In this document: positions 1 to 10,096 of the stretch, one piece after another | How positions within the stretch are numbered: position 1 is the stretch's first letter | How the letters are laid out: each line of letters starts with the position of its first letter | NCBI GenBank assembly: GCA_016717265.1 | Contig: JADKFX010000001.1 | Coordinates: 3,050,501 to 3,114,500, forward strand | Length of the DNA: 64,000 nt | Direction: 5' to 3' | Origin: Saprospiraceae bacterium | Lineage (GTDB): Bacteria; Bacteroidota; Bacteroidia; Chitinophagales; Saprospiraceae | Notes under the pieces: generated by a model | Told to the model about the DNA's origin: nothing | Database searches by the model: none | Seen by the model: the letters and a program-made list of their open reading frames with translations, nothing else | Translations under genes and position numbers: made by a program

Positions 1-1
1 C

Positions 2-1174
2 CTTACAGGAGTATGTTCTTGGATTGTTATTGCCTTGTTCCAATCTCAAGGGACTGATACAAGCTTAGTTTCTACAAGTTTATTGCACTATTTGGGTGAA
101 ATTGCTGCTATTTTATTTTTTCTTTTAGGGGCTATGACTATTGTAGAATTGGTTGATATGCATCAAGGCTTTAAAGTAATCTCCCAATGGATAACTACCC
201 GCAATAAATTTATTTTATTAATGGTGATCAGTTTACTTAGTTTCTTCTTATCGGCTGTACTTGATAATTTAACCACATCAATAGTGATGATTTCACTTAC
301 TCGAAAAATAATTCATAATGCTGAAGATAGACTTTGGTTTGCCAGTTTTATTGTAATTGCTGCAAATGCAGGAGGCGCCTGGAGCCCCATTGGCGACATT
401 ACCACAACCATGCTTTGGATAGATCATAAAGTAAGTACATTACAATTAATAAAGTTTTTATTCATTCCTTCTATTTTATGTATTGCAGTGCCGCTTATAA
501 TTGTATCTTTTTTCGATAGGTTCAAAGGTAAAAGTGTAAAAACTGAATTCGTCATAGAAAAACTTCCACGGTCTGCAAAATTTTATTTGTTTCTCGGTAT
601 TGGTCTATTAATTCTGGTACCCATAATTAAATCTGTAACCCATTTACCTCCCTTTGTTGGTATGATGGGTGCGTTAGCCATACTTTGGTTGATTTCAGAA
701 TTAGACTTTCCAAATTTGTATCCACCCTTTAAAGATTCGGCAAAACCATCTGTTAGGAATGCATTATCGAGGATTGAAATTCCAAGTATTTTATTTTTTC
801 TTGGAATTTTATTAGCCATTTCTGCATTAGAAAACATTGGCCAACTTACCGAACTTGCAAATGTTTTAAGCAACTATATTCCAGATCAATCGGGTATCGC
901 TTTTGTTTTAGGATTATTGTCAGCAGTCATCGATAATGTACCTTTAGTAGCGGGTGCGATTGGTATGTATTCACTTCCAATGGATCACCACTTCTGGCAT
1001 GAAATAGCATATGCTGCTGGTACGGGAGGAAGCATTTTAATCATCGGTTCTGCTGCGGGTGTTGCAGCCATGGGCCTTGAGAAAATTAATTACCAATGGT
1101 ACTTCAAAAAAATTACCCTTTTGGCATTTGCTGGCTATCTTGTCGGATGGGTTTATATATATTTAATGTTATAA
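2..1174 (+). CDS. nhaD: NhaD-type Na+/H+ antiporter, 5'-truncated by window edge
   Basis: Inner-membrane sodium/proton antiporter of the ion-transporter superfamily, expected to export Na+ in exchange for H+. The reading frame is open from base 2 without an upstream start, so the N-terminus lies outside the window; the TTG at 35 is probably internal because the preceding codons already encode a membrane segment. About ten hydrophobic segments are visible. The two family hallmarks, DNLTTSIVMISL in the first half and DNVPLVAGAIGM in the second, are pseudo-symmetric discontinuous-helix motifs, and NAGGAWSPIGD and GTGGSILIIGSAAG are also typical. The next gene starts 24 nt downstream on the same strand. 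The family call is firm; the exact ion preference is inferred from the family. Confidence 0.9.
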   Translation, partial: LTGVCSWIVIALFQSQGTDTSLVSTSLLHYLGEIAAILFFLLGAMTIVELVDMHQGFKVISQWITTRNKFILLMVISLLSFFLSAVLDNLTTSIVMISLTRKIIHNAEDRLWFASFIVIAANAGGAWSPIGDITTTMLWIDHKVSTLQLIKFLFIPSILCIAVPLIIVSFFDRFKGKSVKTEFVIEKLPRSAKFYLFLGIGLLILVPIIKSVTHLPPFVGMMGALAILWLISELDFPNLYPPFKDSAKPSVRNALSRIEIPSILFFLGILLAISALENIGQLTELANVLSNYIPDQSGIAFVLGLLSAVIDNVPLVAGAIGMYSLPMDHHFWHEIAYAAGTGGSILIIGSAAGVAAMGLEKINYQWYFKKITLLAFAGYLVGWVYIYLML

Positions 1175-1198
1175 AATCAATACTATTATTCCAGCTTT

Positions 1199-4100
1199 AT
1201 GAAATTTCAATTATTATTTACACTTTTCTTTTTCCTAAGCCTTCAAATTATTGCGCAAGATCGTTTTGATGAAAAATATTATAAAGCAATGGAATGGCGA
1301 TCCATTGGTCCGTTCCGAGGTGGACGATCCTGTGCAGTTACTGGCGTTGAAAAGAGAGAAAAGGAGTTCTATATGGGAACCACTGGAGGTGGAATATGGA
1401 AAACAACAGATGCAGGTGCTCATTGGAAAAATATTTCTGATGGATTTTTCGGCGGAAGTATTGGTGCTATAGAAGTAGCAGCCGCTGACCCAAATGTAAT
1501 TCTAGTTGGTGAAGGGGAAGAAACCGTTAGAGGAAATGTCAGTTCTGGTCATGGTATCTGGAAATCAGAAGATGGTGGAAAAAGTTGGATTAAAAGCGGT
1601 TTAGAAAACACAAAACATATTGTCCGAATTCGTACACATCCCAAAAATGCTGATGTTATTCTTGTTGCAGCTCTTGGCAACATCTATAAACCAACAAAAG
1701 ACAGAGGGATTTATAAATCAAAAGATGGAGGTAAAACATGGCTTCAGGTTTTATTTGTAAATGATAGTACGGGTGCAATTGATTTAATATATGATGTCAT
1801 AAATCCAAGAATAGTATTTGCAACTACCTGGAATGTGCAAAGGAATCCATATAAATTATCAAGTGGCGGCCCTGGTTCTGCAATCTGGAAAAGTACAGAT
1901 GGTGGAGATACATGGAAAAATATTTCTCAAAATAAAGGGCTGCCAGAAGGTGTTTGGGGAAAAAGCACAGTCGTTGTATGTCCTTCAAATCATGATCGGA
2001 TTTATGCTATGATTGAAAACGAATCTGGTGGATTATTCAGATCTGATGATGGTGGTATGAATTGGATATTAGTGAATGGAAATCGCGAATTACGACAACG
2101 AGCCTGGTATTTTTCAAGACTTTGTGTGGATCCTTCAAATGATAATATAATTTATGTGCTAAATGTTTCTTTACATAAATCTATGGATGGTGGTAAAAAT
2201 TTTGTCCATGTAAATACGCAACATGGTGATCACCATGATATGTGGATTAATCCTGAACAACCACAATGGATTATCGTGGCGAATGATGGTGGCGGACAAA
2301 TCAGTGATGATCATGGTAAACATTGGTCTCCTCAAAGTAACCAACCAACTGCACAGTTTTATAGAATTACAACCGATAATCATTATCCCTTTCGAATTTA
2401 TGCTGCCCAACAAGATAATAGCACCATTCGAATTGCTCACAGAACCGCGGGACATTCAATCGGAATCCAGGATTGGGAGCCTACAGCGGGTGGAGAATCC
2501 GGACACATTGCAGTAGATCCATTAAATCAAGAAATTGTTTATGGCGGTAGTTATGGCGGCTATTTAACACGTTATGATCATTCCAGAAAAATTAGCAGAA
2601 GTGTTAATGTGTGGCCTGATAATCCAATAGGTCATGGGGCCGAAAAATTAAAATATCGCTTTCAATGGAATTTTCCAATTTTCTTTTCCCCGCATAATCC
2701 TAAGAAAATGTATTGTGCTTCCAATCATTTGCATGTTACCGAAAATGAAGGACAGACCTGGAAAACTATAAGTCCTGATTTAACAAGAAATGACACTAAC
2801 AAATTAAAAGCTTCCGGCGGTCCAATCACAAAAGACAATACATCCGTAGAATATTATTGCACCCTATTTGCAGCAGCCGAATCACCCAGAGTAAAAGATT
2901 TATTGTGGGTAGGATCCGATGATGGTTTAATTCATTTAAGTAAGAATGGCGGTACTACTTGGGTAAATATAACTCCATCTAATTTACCTACCTGGACTAT
3001 GATCAATTGCATTGAACCTGATCCCTTCCTGGATGGTGGTTGTTACATAACAGCCACTTCTTATAAAAATGGAGATTTTAGTCCCTATTTATTTAAAACA
3101 GAAGATTATGGAAAGACTTGGAAAAAAATTACCAATGGAATACCATCCAATCACTTTACAAGAGTGTTGCGCGCAGATCCAAACCATAAAGATTTATTAT
3201 ATGCAGGCACTGAATATGGAATGTATATTTCATTTGATGATGGTGCCCGATGGAGATCGTTTCAACTCAATCTACCGTTGGTTCCGATTACAGATTTAGT
3301 CATTAAAGATAACTTTTTAATTGCAGCAACTCAAGGCAGAAGTATCTGGATGATTGATGATTTAAGTCCTCTCAGACAATTGTATACAATTTCATTAAAT
3401 GAACAAAATTTTATATTTACACCAAAACCTGCAATTCGAATGGATGGAGGATCCTTTGATACAAAAACAGAAGGTGTGAATCATGCGAATGGAGTTACCC
3501 TCTATTTTTATTCAGACACCATCAATCCAAAAGATACCCTTAAATTATATTGTATTGATAAAAACCAGGATACCTTATCCATTTATTCCAATATTCCTGT
3601 CGAAAACGAACAAAAAATTGAATTAAAAACAGGATGTAATAAAATCAATATTAATCCAAGAATGCGACCTGCTAAGGATTTCAGTGGAATGGTTTTATGG
3701 TGGTCAAATATGAATGGACCCAAAGCTTTACCTGGAAATTATCAACTTGTTCTAAAAGGAAAAAATATTGAAGAAACTACACAATTTGAAATTGTACCTG
3801 ATAAAAGTTATCCAGTTTCTGAATCAGATATCACAAAGCAATATGAATTTATTAAGAACATCCGAAATCGAATTGATGAAGCACACAGGGCCATATTGCA
3901 AATGCGAGATATCAAAACACAGATATCAGAATTTACAGCTCGTTTAGAAAAAACTAAAAAAACGGATACTATTTTTAAATTAAAAATAGCGATTGACAGT
4001 AGCTTTACAGCTATTGAAAATGAATTGTATCAAACAAAAAGCAAGAGTGGTCAGGATCCCATAAATTTTCCAATAAAACTCACCAATAAATTAGCTCATT

Positions 4101-4291
4101 TGACTGCATTATTTGAGGGTGGATCTTTTCCACCAACAGATCAAGCAGAAGAATTTCGAAAAGAAATTGATTCTTTGATTCTAAACCAACTAAATTATTG
4201 CGAAAGAATCAAACAAAATGAGTTGGTATGGTTCAATAAAATGATACATGAATTATCCTTAGATATTATCAAACCAAAAACAATTAAATAG
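1199..4291 (+). CDS. Large secreted BNR/sortilin-type beta-propeller protein (VPS10-like 'glycosyl hydrolase')
   Basis: The 1030-residue protein begins with a Sec signal peptide (about residues 1-19, ending IIAQ). It carries at least eight BNR/Asp-box motifs of the type S-x-D-x-G-x-x-W, for example GIWKSEDGGKSWIKS, GIYKSKDGGKTWLQ and AIWKSTDGGDTWKNIS, spread over residues 30-730 and consistent with one or two beta-propellers. The last 200 residues look helical. Bacteroidota proteins of this length that start with the WRSIGPFRGGR motif are usually annotated as glycosyl hydrolase or WD40/YVTN/BNR-like. No catalytic residues of a sialidase can be assigned, so enzymatic activity is unproven. No T9SS sorting domain is visible at the C-terminus. 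ATG start. Confidence 0.85.
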   Translation: MKFQLLFTLFFFLSLQIIAQDRFDEKYYKAMEWRSIGPFRGGRSCAVTGVEKREKEFYMGTTGGGIWKTTDAGAHWKNISDGFFGGSIGAIEVAAADPNVILVGEGEETVRGNVSSGHGIWKSEDGGKSWIKSGLENTKHIVRIRTHPKNADVILVAALGNIYKPTKDRGIYKSKDGGKTWLQVLFVNDSTGAIDLIYDVINPRIVFATTWNVQRNPYKLSSGGPGSAIWKSTDGGDTWKNISQNKGLPEGVWGKSTVVVCPSNHDRIYAMIENESGGLFRSDDGGMNWILVNGNRELRQRAWYFSRLCVDPSNDNIIYVLNVSLHKSMDGGKNFVHVNTQHGDHHDMWINPEQPQWIIVANDGGGQISDDHGKHWSPQSNQPTAQFYRITTDNHYPFRIYAAQQDNSTIRIAHRTAGHSIGIQDWEPTAGGESGHIAVDPLNQEIVYGGSYGGYLTRYDHSRKISRSVNVWPDNPIGHGAEKLKYRFQWNFPIFFSPHNPKKMYCASNHLHVTENEGQTWKTISPDLTRNDTNKLKASGGPITKDNTSVEYYCTLFAAAESPRVKDLLWVGSDDGLIHLSKNGGTTWVNITPSNLPTWTMINCIEPDPFLDGGCYITATSYKNGDFSPYLFKTEDYGKTWKKITNGIPSNHFTRVLRADPNHKDLLYAGTEYGMYISFDDGARWRSFQLNLPLVPITDLVIKDNFLIAATQGRSIWMIDDLSPLRQLYTISLNEQNFIFTPKPAIRMDGGSFDTKTEGVNHANGVTLYFYSDTINPKDTLKLYCIDKNQDTLSIYSNIPVENEQKIELKTGCNKININPRMRPAKDFSGMVLWWSNMNGPKALPGNYQLVLKGKNIEETTQFEIVPDKSYPVSESDITKQYEFIKNIRNRIDEAHRAILQMRDIKTQISEFTARLEKTKKTDTIFKLKIAIDSSFTAIENELYQTKSKSGQDPINFPIKLTNKLAHLTALFEGGSFPPTDQAEEFRKEIDSLILNQLNYCERIKQNELVWFNKMIHELSLDIIKPKTIK

Positions 4292-4296
4292 TCCAT

Positions 4297-4749
4297 TTGA
4301 AACACGAAATTAAAAAGAAAGACTTTCTACCTACCCCAGAATATGAAGGAGGGCCCAAAGCACTCTCTGCGTTTATTTACCAACAGTTAAAATATCCATT
4401 AGATGCTTTAACAAAAAAAATAGAAGGAACGGTCGTTATTAAAGCTGAAATTAATCATCGGGGAGAAGTCATTGATACAAAAATGATTTCGGGAATTGGT
4501 TTAGGATGTGACGAAGAAGCTATGCGCGTAATAAAATTATTAAAATTTAAAATCGCTAAAGTTCGGAATATTAAAGTGCGTTTTTATAAAACTTTTAATA
4601 TTCAATTTAAATTACAAAATTCAGTGATCGACACAAGTGTAAAAACGGTAAAATATGTTTATTTGGAAAAGCAAAACAGCAGTTCCAAATCTGAGGAAAA
4701 AAAATCAACGATTATCCAATACAATATTGTATTTCCAAATAAGTTATAA
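4297..4749 (+). CDS. TonB C-terminal domain protein without membrane anchor
   Basis: A 150-residue protein starting at TTG only 5 nt after the BNR gene stops, so probably co-transcribed with it. Residues about 13-105 fit the TonB C-terminal fold: PEYEGGPKALSAFI, a central LKYP, GTVVIKAEINHRGEVID, and an EEAMRVIKLLKF helix-strand ending. Energy-transducing TonB proteins normally begin with a membrane helix followed by a Pro-rich spacer; both are absent here, as is a signal peptide. The tail after residue 110 is Lys/Ser-rich and unrecognised. It may be a stand-alone TonB-like domain rather than an ExbBD partner. The family is fairly clear, the role is not. Confidence 0.72.
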   Translation: MKHEIKKKDFLPTPEYEGGPKALSAFIYQQLKYPLDALTKKIEGTVVIKAEINHRGEVIDTKMISGIGLGCDEEAMRVIKLLKFKIAKVRNIKVRFYKTFNIQFKLQNSVIDTSVKTVKYVYLEKQNSSSKSEEKKSTIIQYNIVFPNKL

Positions 4750-4976
4750 TTACCTTAAATAACTGAAATTTAAAACAAAAAAACAGTGCCTCTCTACAGC
4801 CTGCAATACTTAGAAAATCTAAGGAACTAATCGGAATTAATTAAAGATCCCGAATTTTAATAATTTATGATTAGAAATTATTGTAACTTGTACTTAGAAA
4901 TCAAGTCCTCCAACGCTTAAATAATGTAGTCATTAAATTGAATTACTTCATTTAACATATTAAATAATTTCTTACT

Positions 4977-6602
4977 ATGAAATTTTATTTTAATCTATTC
5001 ACCTTACTTGGAGGTCTTTTTATTGTTTTTTTTACCACTTCTGTTTTAGCTCAAGATAAAGCTCCTACAGCGTATTGTCTAACAGGCGTGATCACTGTGC
5101 CCATCCCGGTTAAAGGTTGTGTTGTTATTTATGCAAAAGACCTTGACCTAGGAAGTTTTGATGATGTCACACCTTCAAATAAATTGAAATTCTATTTTAA
5201 CGGCGTTCCAGAAAAGGACTCCATTCAAATTTGTTGTCATGATTTTATAGCTGCAGGAGCATGCGATGAACTTTTGATTAACTTAACTATGTGGGTGCAA
5301 GATGAGGTTGGGAATACAGATTCCTGCAAAACAACACTTATTATTCAAGACAACTTAGACATATGCGGCGGATGCGACCCACCTATTTATCAAATCAATG
5401 GAGATGTCATATGTCCTGACGGAGGCTTATTGGAAGCAACAATTAATCTTTCTGGCCCTGGCAATTTTTCAAGAGAAAACTATTCACATAAAATCCAATA
5501 CCAAGATTTATTTAAGCAAGGAGAATATACCTTATGCATTCATAAAAATGATAATTTTACAAATGGTGTAACAACGGCTGATATTGTAAAAATTCAAAGA
5601 CATATTTTAGGGATAGAATCTATAAGTGACCCATTAAAATTAATAGCTGCTGATGTAAACGCGAGCTCCAATATAACGGCCGCTGATATTTCAGAACTAA
5701 GAAAATTGATTCTAGGAGTCAACCCTAAATTTAGCAAAGTCCCAAATTGGTTATTCATTCCAACAGATAGTATTACTCCCGGACCCTTTAATACCAATGT
5801 GAATTTCTGGGCTAACTATTGCAGAAAATATATTATTAAAGATAGTTCTTTCAAGAATCAGAATTTTATTGGAATCAAAATGGGCGATGTGAATTTCAAT
5901 AGTCGTTGCTCTAATTTACAATCTACAAAAGATCGCGCCAAGTATCGGACAAAATTAAATTATCAAACTAAAATAGTTTCAAATACCTTGGAAAGCGCAT
6001 TCCATTTTAAAGAAATAAATGCTTGTAATGGTTTGCAATTTACGCTTATGTTTGATCAGAATCTATATACATATGCAGGGCTTAAAAAAGGAGCCCTTGA
6101 TATTTCTGAAGATCAAATATCATTAATGGATTTAGACCGTGGTAAAATTCATTTTGTGTGGAATAAAAATCCACTTCTTGATCAACTAGCAATTAAGAAT
6201 GAATTATTTTCTATTATTTGGAAGAAAAAAACAAATATAGATAAACTTCCTATTTTGGATTTTGATGAGCTTGGCATCAAAGCATTATATATAGATTCTA
6301 ATTTCAATGAACTGGATTTGGATTTGATGAATATTGATAAAAATGAATTCGATTCATTTCAAATCTTGAACATTCCAAATGCTAGCAATATTCAAATCAA
6401 AGGCAGCCTTTCGAATGACTGTCAAATAAAATATTCTCTACTCGATATAAGAGGTAATGTTCTATTCCAAACTACCAAATTTATACAAGCAGGATACTTT
6501 AACGACCATTTAGAAACATCCCTTATAAGCTTACCTGGAGTGTACCTGCTTAAATTGCAATCTAATTTTAACCAAAAACTTTTTAAAATAATACTATATT
6601 AA
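4977..6602 (+). CDS. T9SS-secreted protein with dockerin-type repeats
   Basis: 541 residues with a signal peptide (about 1-25, ending SVLAQ). A Cys-rich N-terminal region (residues 30-140) is followed at about 190-245 by two dockerin-I-like calcium-binding loops: NGVTTADIVKIQRHILG and NASSNITAADISELRKLILG, each with the D/N-x-T-x-x-D pattern and helix. A motif of the form IGIKMGDVN follows. The last 85 residues look like a type-A T9SS C-terminal sorting domain (beta-rich, ending GVYLLKLQSNFNQKLFKIILY). The protein is expected at the cell surface or in the medium. It could be an adhesin or a scaffold component; no enzyme domain is recognised. It stands alone between 227-nt and 132-nt gaps. Confidence 0.78.
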   Translation: MKFYFNLFTLLGGLFIVFFTTSVLAQDKAPTAYCLTGVITVPIPVKGCVVIYAKDLDLGSFDDVTPSNKLKFYFNGVPEKDSIQICCHDFIAAGACDELLINLTMWVQDEVGNTDSCKTTLIIQDNLDICGGCDPPIYQINGDVICPDGGLLEATINLSGPGNFSRENYSHKIQYQDLFKQGEYTLCIHKNDNFTNGVTTADIVKIQRHILGIESISDPLKLIAADVNASSNITAADISELRKLILGVNPKFSKVPNWLFIPTDSITPGPFNTNVNFWANYCRKYIIKDSSFKNQNFIGIKMGDVNFNSRCSNLQSTKDRAKYRTKLNYQTKIVSNTLESAFHFKEINACNGLQFTLMFDQNLYTYAGLKKGALDISEDQISLMDLDRGKIHFVWNKNPLLDQLAIKNELFSIIWKKKTNIDKLPILDFDELGIKALYIDSNFNELDLDLMNIDKNEFDSFQILNIPNASNIQIKGSLSNDCQIKYSLLDIRGNVLFQTTKFIQAGYFNDHLETSLISLPGVYLLKLQSNFNQKLFKIILY

Positions 6603-6734
6603 GATTGATCAATACAAAATAATTGCCATGTTTTCATAGCTTAAAATTTATACCAGCTCTAAATTATCCGTATAAAATTTCTGAATGGTTTGTTTATATT
6701 TGTCAATTCTTTTTAAAAACATTCAGTAGGTATC

Positions 6735-8021
6735 ATGATTAACGATTCCCTTGTCAATCAATTATTATTTAAAGAGTTAAACCGACAACGCAGAGGTATT
6801 GAACTCATAGCTTCAGAAAATTTTGCTAGCCTTGATGTAATTCGCACGATGGGCAGCTGGCTAAACAACAAATACGCAGAAGGATACCCAGGGAAACGGT
6901 ATTATGGTGGCTGTGAAGTGATTGATGAAATTGAAAATCTTGCAATTGATTCTTTGTGCTCCTTGTTTGGCGCAGAATATGCCAATGTTCAACCCCATTC
7001 CGGTGCACAAGCGAATATGGCGGTTCAATTAAGTTTGTTGAAACCTGGAGACACCATCATGGGTCTTAATTTAGCTCATGGTGGGCATCTTACCCATGGG
7101 TCTCCTGTAAATTTTAGTGGTAAATATTTTAAAGTTGTATCCTATGGTGTAAATATTGAAACCGGAAGAATTGATATGGAATCAGTGTATCAGAAAGCTA
7201 TAGAAAACAAACCAAAATTAATCATCTGTGGTGCTTCTGCATATTCCAGGGATTGGGATTATTCCATGTTTCGAAAAATCGCTGACGAAAGTGGTTCAAT
7301 CTTAATGGCGGATATAGCCCATCCTGCAGGTTTAATTGCAGCAGGCCATTTAAATAATCCACTACCCTACTGTCATATTATTACATCTACTACTCATAAG
7401 ACTTTAAGAGGTCCACGCGGAGGAATTATTATGATGGGTAAAGATTTTGATAACCCAATTCATAAACAAGATAAAAAAGGGAATCTTTTACCGATGTCAC
7501 AACTTTTAAATAGTGCTGTATTTCCAGGCATACAAGGCGGTCCATTAGAACATGTAATTGCAGCCAAAGCAGTTGCATTCAGAGAGGCTGCATCAGATTC
7601 TTATAAAAGTTACACAAAGCAGGTAATTCAAAATGCATCTGCGTTTTCCACTGCCATGGAAGAGCGTGGATTTAAGATTATTTCCGGAGGTACCGACAAT
7701 CATTTATTTCTAGTGGATGTACGTTCTAAAAATATTACAGGTAAGGAAGCTGAACAATTATTAATTCAAGCTGACATTACGACTAATAAAAACATGATTC
7801 CAAATGATCCAGCACCACCAATGACTACATCTGGTATTCGTTTAGGAACTGCTGCTTTAACATCTCGCGGATTTAAGGAAGCTGATTTTATCCAAGCGGC
7901 TGATTGGATTAATTATTTGGTTGAAAACAGGACTGATATAAGCAAAATTAAAGACACTAAATCTAATATAAATGAATACATGAAGCATTTCCCATTATAT
8001 CCAGAAATTCAGTCTTTATAA
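6735..8021 (+). CDS. glyA: Serine hydroxymethyltransferase
   Basis: Cytosolic PLP enzyme interconverting serine + tetrahydrofolate and glycine + methylene-tetrahydrofolate, the main one-carbon source. The protein is 428 residues, the usual bacterial size. Visible hallmarks are ELIASENF near residue 20, YPGKRYYGG near 55, the Asp-Ile-Ala-His PLP-site motif (MADIAHPAGLIAAG), and TSTTHKTLRGPRGG with the Schiff-base Lys at about residue 222. The ATG start is supported by the conserved N-terminal helix. Its stop codon overlaps that of convergent truA by six bases. Very secure. Confidence 0.98.
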   Translation: MINDSLVNQLLFKELNRQRRGIELIASENFASLDVIRTMGSWLNNKYAEGYPGKRYYGGCEVIDEIENLAIDSLCSLFGAEYANVQPHSGAQANMAVQLSLLKPGDTIMGLNLAHGGHLTHGSPVNFSGKYFKVVSYGVNIETGRIDMESVYQKAIENKPKLIICGASAYSRDWDYSMFRKIADESGSILMADIAHPAGLIAAGHLNNPLPYCHIITSTTHKTLRGPRGGIIMMGKDFDNPIHKQDKKGNLLPMSQLLNSAVFPGIQGGPLEHVIAAKAVAFREAASDSYKSYTKQVIQNASAFSTAMEERGFKIISGGTDNHLFLVDVRSKNITGKEAEQLLIQADITTNKNMIPNDPAPPMTTSGIRLGTAALTSRGFKEADFIQAADWINYLVENRTDISKIKDTKSNINEYMKHFPLYPEIQSL

Positions 8022-8783
8022 TTGCTTTAGTTTGTTCTTAGGATATTGTATTTCTACCAAGCTAAGGCCCTCAGCTGAAATACTCCATGATTTTGTTATT
8101 TGACGATACGCTTTTAGATCATTCTCTATTTGATCCATCGTAATTTTATTTAGCGTAAAATTAATTGACATACCGACAATCAAACGCACCATACCTCTTA
8201 CAAATCGATTCGCTGCTATATGGTATTCAAAATGATTTTCATCAATTTGAATCCATTGACTTTCATAAATTTTACAATAAAAATTTTCAAGTTCATTGCC
8301 CGTTTTGACAAAAGATCTGAAATCTTCTATTTGCAAAATCAATTTAGCTGCTTGGTTTAATAAATCAATTGAAAGAAAATTTGTTTCTCTTAAATAATAA
8401 CTATAAAAAGGAGCGAATGGATCTTTATTAAGATGAATTCGATATATATATTTTCTTAAAATTGCATCAAAACGAGCATGAAAATCATCTGCTACTTGCG
8501 TTATAGAAAGAATTGCGATATCCTTTGGAAGCATTGCGTTCATGGATTTAAGAAAAAGCTGATTTACACAACTTTCAGGAACATCAAAATGAGCAAAATA
8601 TTGAGATGCATGAACCCCTGAATCAGTCCTGCCACAACCAACAATTTCGACTACCTGTTGCAATAATAAAGATAACTTCTCCTGAAGTACACCTTGTACA
8701 GTCGTTCCTTCAGATTGCACTTGCCAACCGAAATAGGAAGTTCCTCTATATGATAACTCAAGTAAAAATCGCAAATTAAACAA
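8016..8783 (-). CDS. truA: tRNA pseudouridine(38-40) synthase
   Basis: Converts uridines 38-40 of the tRNA anticodon stem to pseudouridine. The 255-residue protein shows the TruA N-terminus LELSYRGTSYFGWQ and the catalytic motif GRTDSGVHA with the nucleophilic Asp at residue 54, followed by FAHFD; RKYIYRI and RFVRGMVRLIVG in the second half match the family. The start is TTG at 8783, placing the conserved first strand directly after the initiator. It is convergent with glyA and its TAA falls inside the last codons of glyA. Confidence 0.96.
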   Translation of the reverse strand: MFNLRFLLELSYRGTSYFGWQVQSEGTTVQGVLQEKLSLLLQQVVEIVGCGRTDSGVHASQYFAHFDVPESCVNQLFLKSMNAMLPKDIAILSITQVADDFHARFDAILRKYIYRIHLNKDPFAPFYSYYLRETNFLSIDLLNQAAKLILQIEDFRSFVKTGNELENFYCKIYESQWIQIDENHFEYHIAANRFVRGMVRLIVGMSINFTLNKITMDQIENDLKAYRQITKSWSISAEGLSLVEIQYPKNKLKQL

Positions 8784-8851
8784 ATTTGTTGTGCCCCAAA
8801 TCTAATTCAATTTCTATAAAAATAGCTGCAAACATAGTTGACTATAACAAG

Positions 8852-8879
8852 CAAAAAAAAAGGCCGGAGTCTCCGGCCT
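8852..8879 (-). terminator. Rho-independent terminator of the DoxX-like gene
   Basis: On the minus strand a GC-rich stem AGGCCGGA/TCCGGCCT (8861-8868 with 8872-8879) closes a three-base loop and is followed by eight or nine T residues (complement of the A run at 8852-8860). It lies 21 nt after the stop of the gene at 8901-9257 and ends that transcript before truA. Confidence 0.93.
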
Positions 8880-8900
8880 CTGTATAAAATCATTAAATAT

Positions 8901-9257
8901 TTAGCCAATAATGCTATTATCCTTAGAATAGCTTCCGGCATACATTAAGGCACCACCGGCAATAGCCAAATCTTTCAACATGGAACCCATATCACCTGCC
9001 ATAGCAGCAGTGCGGTGAATCAAAACAATAAATAAAATCATTAAAATTGCTAATAATACTGCCGCAAGTTTGTCATACTTCCCTAAAAATACACTCACTG
9101 CAAAGAGAACTAAACAAGCACCAACAAAATACACTACTGCTGCACCGCCAAATGGAGCCATTCCAGCCATTCCGTCAGCATGCATAAAATGCAAAACACC
9201 AAATACTGCAATCGGCAGTGCGAAGAGATACTTTCCAAGCCCGATAAATGAATTCAT
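8901..9257 (-). CDS. DoxX-like small membrane protein
   Basis: 118 residues with four predicted membrane helices. The N-terminal LGKYLFALPIAVFGVLHFMHADGMAGM, with a conserved GxxHF-type motif in the first helix, is typical of DoxX/DoxD-family proteins of Bacteroidota. The second helix carries YFVGACLVLFAVSVFLGK. The family is associated with redox and stress physiology in other bacteria, but no activity can be deduced here. Single-gene unit with its own strong terminator; a long gene-free region lies upstream. Confidence 0.75.
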   Translation of the reverse strand: MNSFIGLGKYLFALPIAVFGVLHFMHADGMAGMAPFGGAAVVYFVGACLVLFAVSVFLGKYDKLAAVLLAILMILFIVLIHRTAAMAGDMGSMLKDLAIAGGALMYAGSYSKDNSIIG

Positions 9258-10066
9258 AATTCGTTAAGTTTTGAAGGTTAAAAAATAATATCGTTGCAAT
9301 ATATTGAAATTATTTGATATGTGGAACCAATAATACCTAACATTCAACTAAACTATAACCTATTTCACAAATTTATAGTGTAAAACCTAGGCCTAGACAA
9401 AATTAAGATATGTTTTGACTTCATTCAAATCTCCCAAATTAAATTTATCTTGATATTTTACGCTCCGTTCATCCAGCCTATAATCAAATTCAATTGGATT
9501 CAAATTTTCACTATTTTTTACAGAAAAAGGATTCATTAAAATTTAGTTCCCAATTAAAAAAAGATATAAAAAATTTATAAGCTTGGCTAAAAGTACTCCT
9601 GTTGAAATGAATACTATGAAACCTAATTACTCAATTTAATTCACAATAACAGAATCTTTTTAAATGATTCCGCATCAATCTATCTGAGTCTTTTTTTACT
9701 TTGAACAGCATAGTCACACTCGTCATGTTCTATAAAAGAATAAAATATTCTAGCTCTGAATTTTCAAAACTAAAAGCACGTCAATTCTCGTCTTTTTAAT
9801 TATATGTTTAAGAGTACAAGCATTGTTGACATATTCTAATGCCTATATAAATGGAAGTTGATCCTTCCCACAGAAAAATATACTTTTGGGAATTTTACCA
9901 ATTTATGCTAATTTATAAAGCCTTGTTTAAGTATCTAAACTAAAATTAAAAAGAATCACCATTTTCATAAAATTTTAGCGTGATCTATCCTTTGAATATT
10001 GTAACAATTACATCTTCAATTATATTGAATTATTTTCAAGTTGGATGCTAATTTTAAAATTGTATC
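9258..10066. other. Gene-free stretch
   Basis: About 0.8 kb, very AT-rich, with stops in all frames and no recognisable RNA gene, repeat or family. It should contain the divergent promoters of the DoxX-like gene (left end) and of the amino-acid permease (right end), but no clear -7 box could be assigned for either. Confidence 0.5.
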
Positions 10067-10096
10067 TTGCCTGCATATTCTAAAACTAAACTTAAG

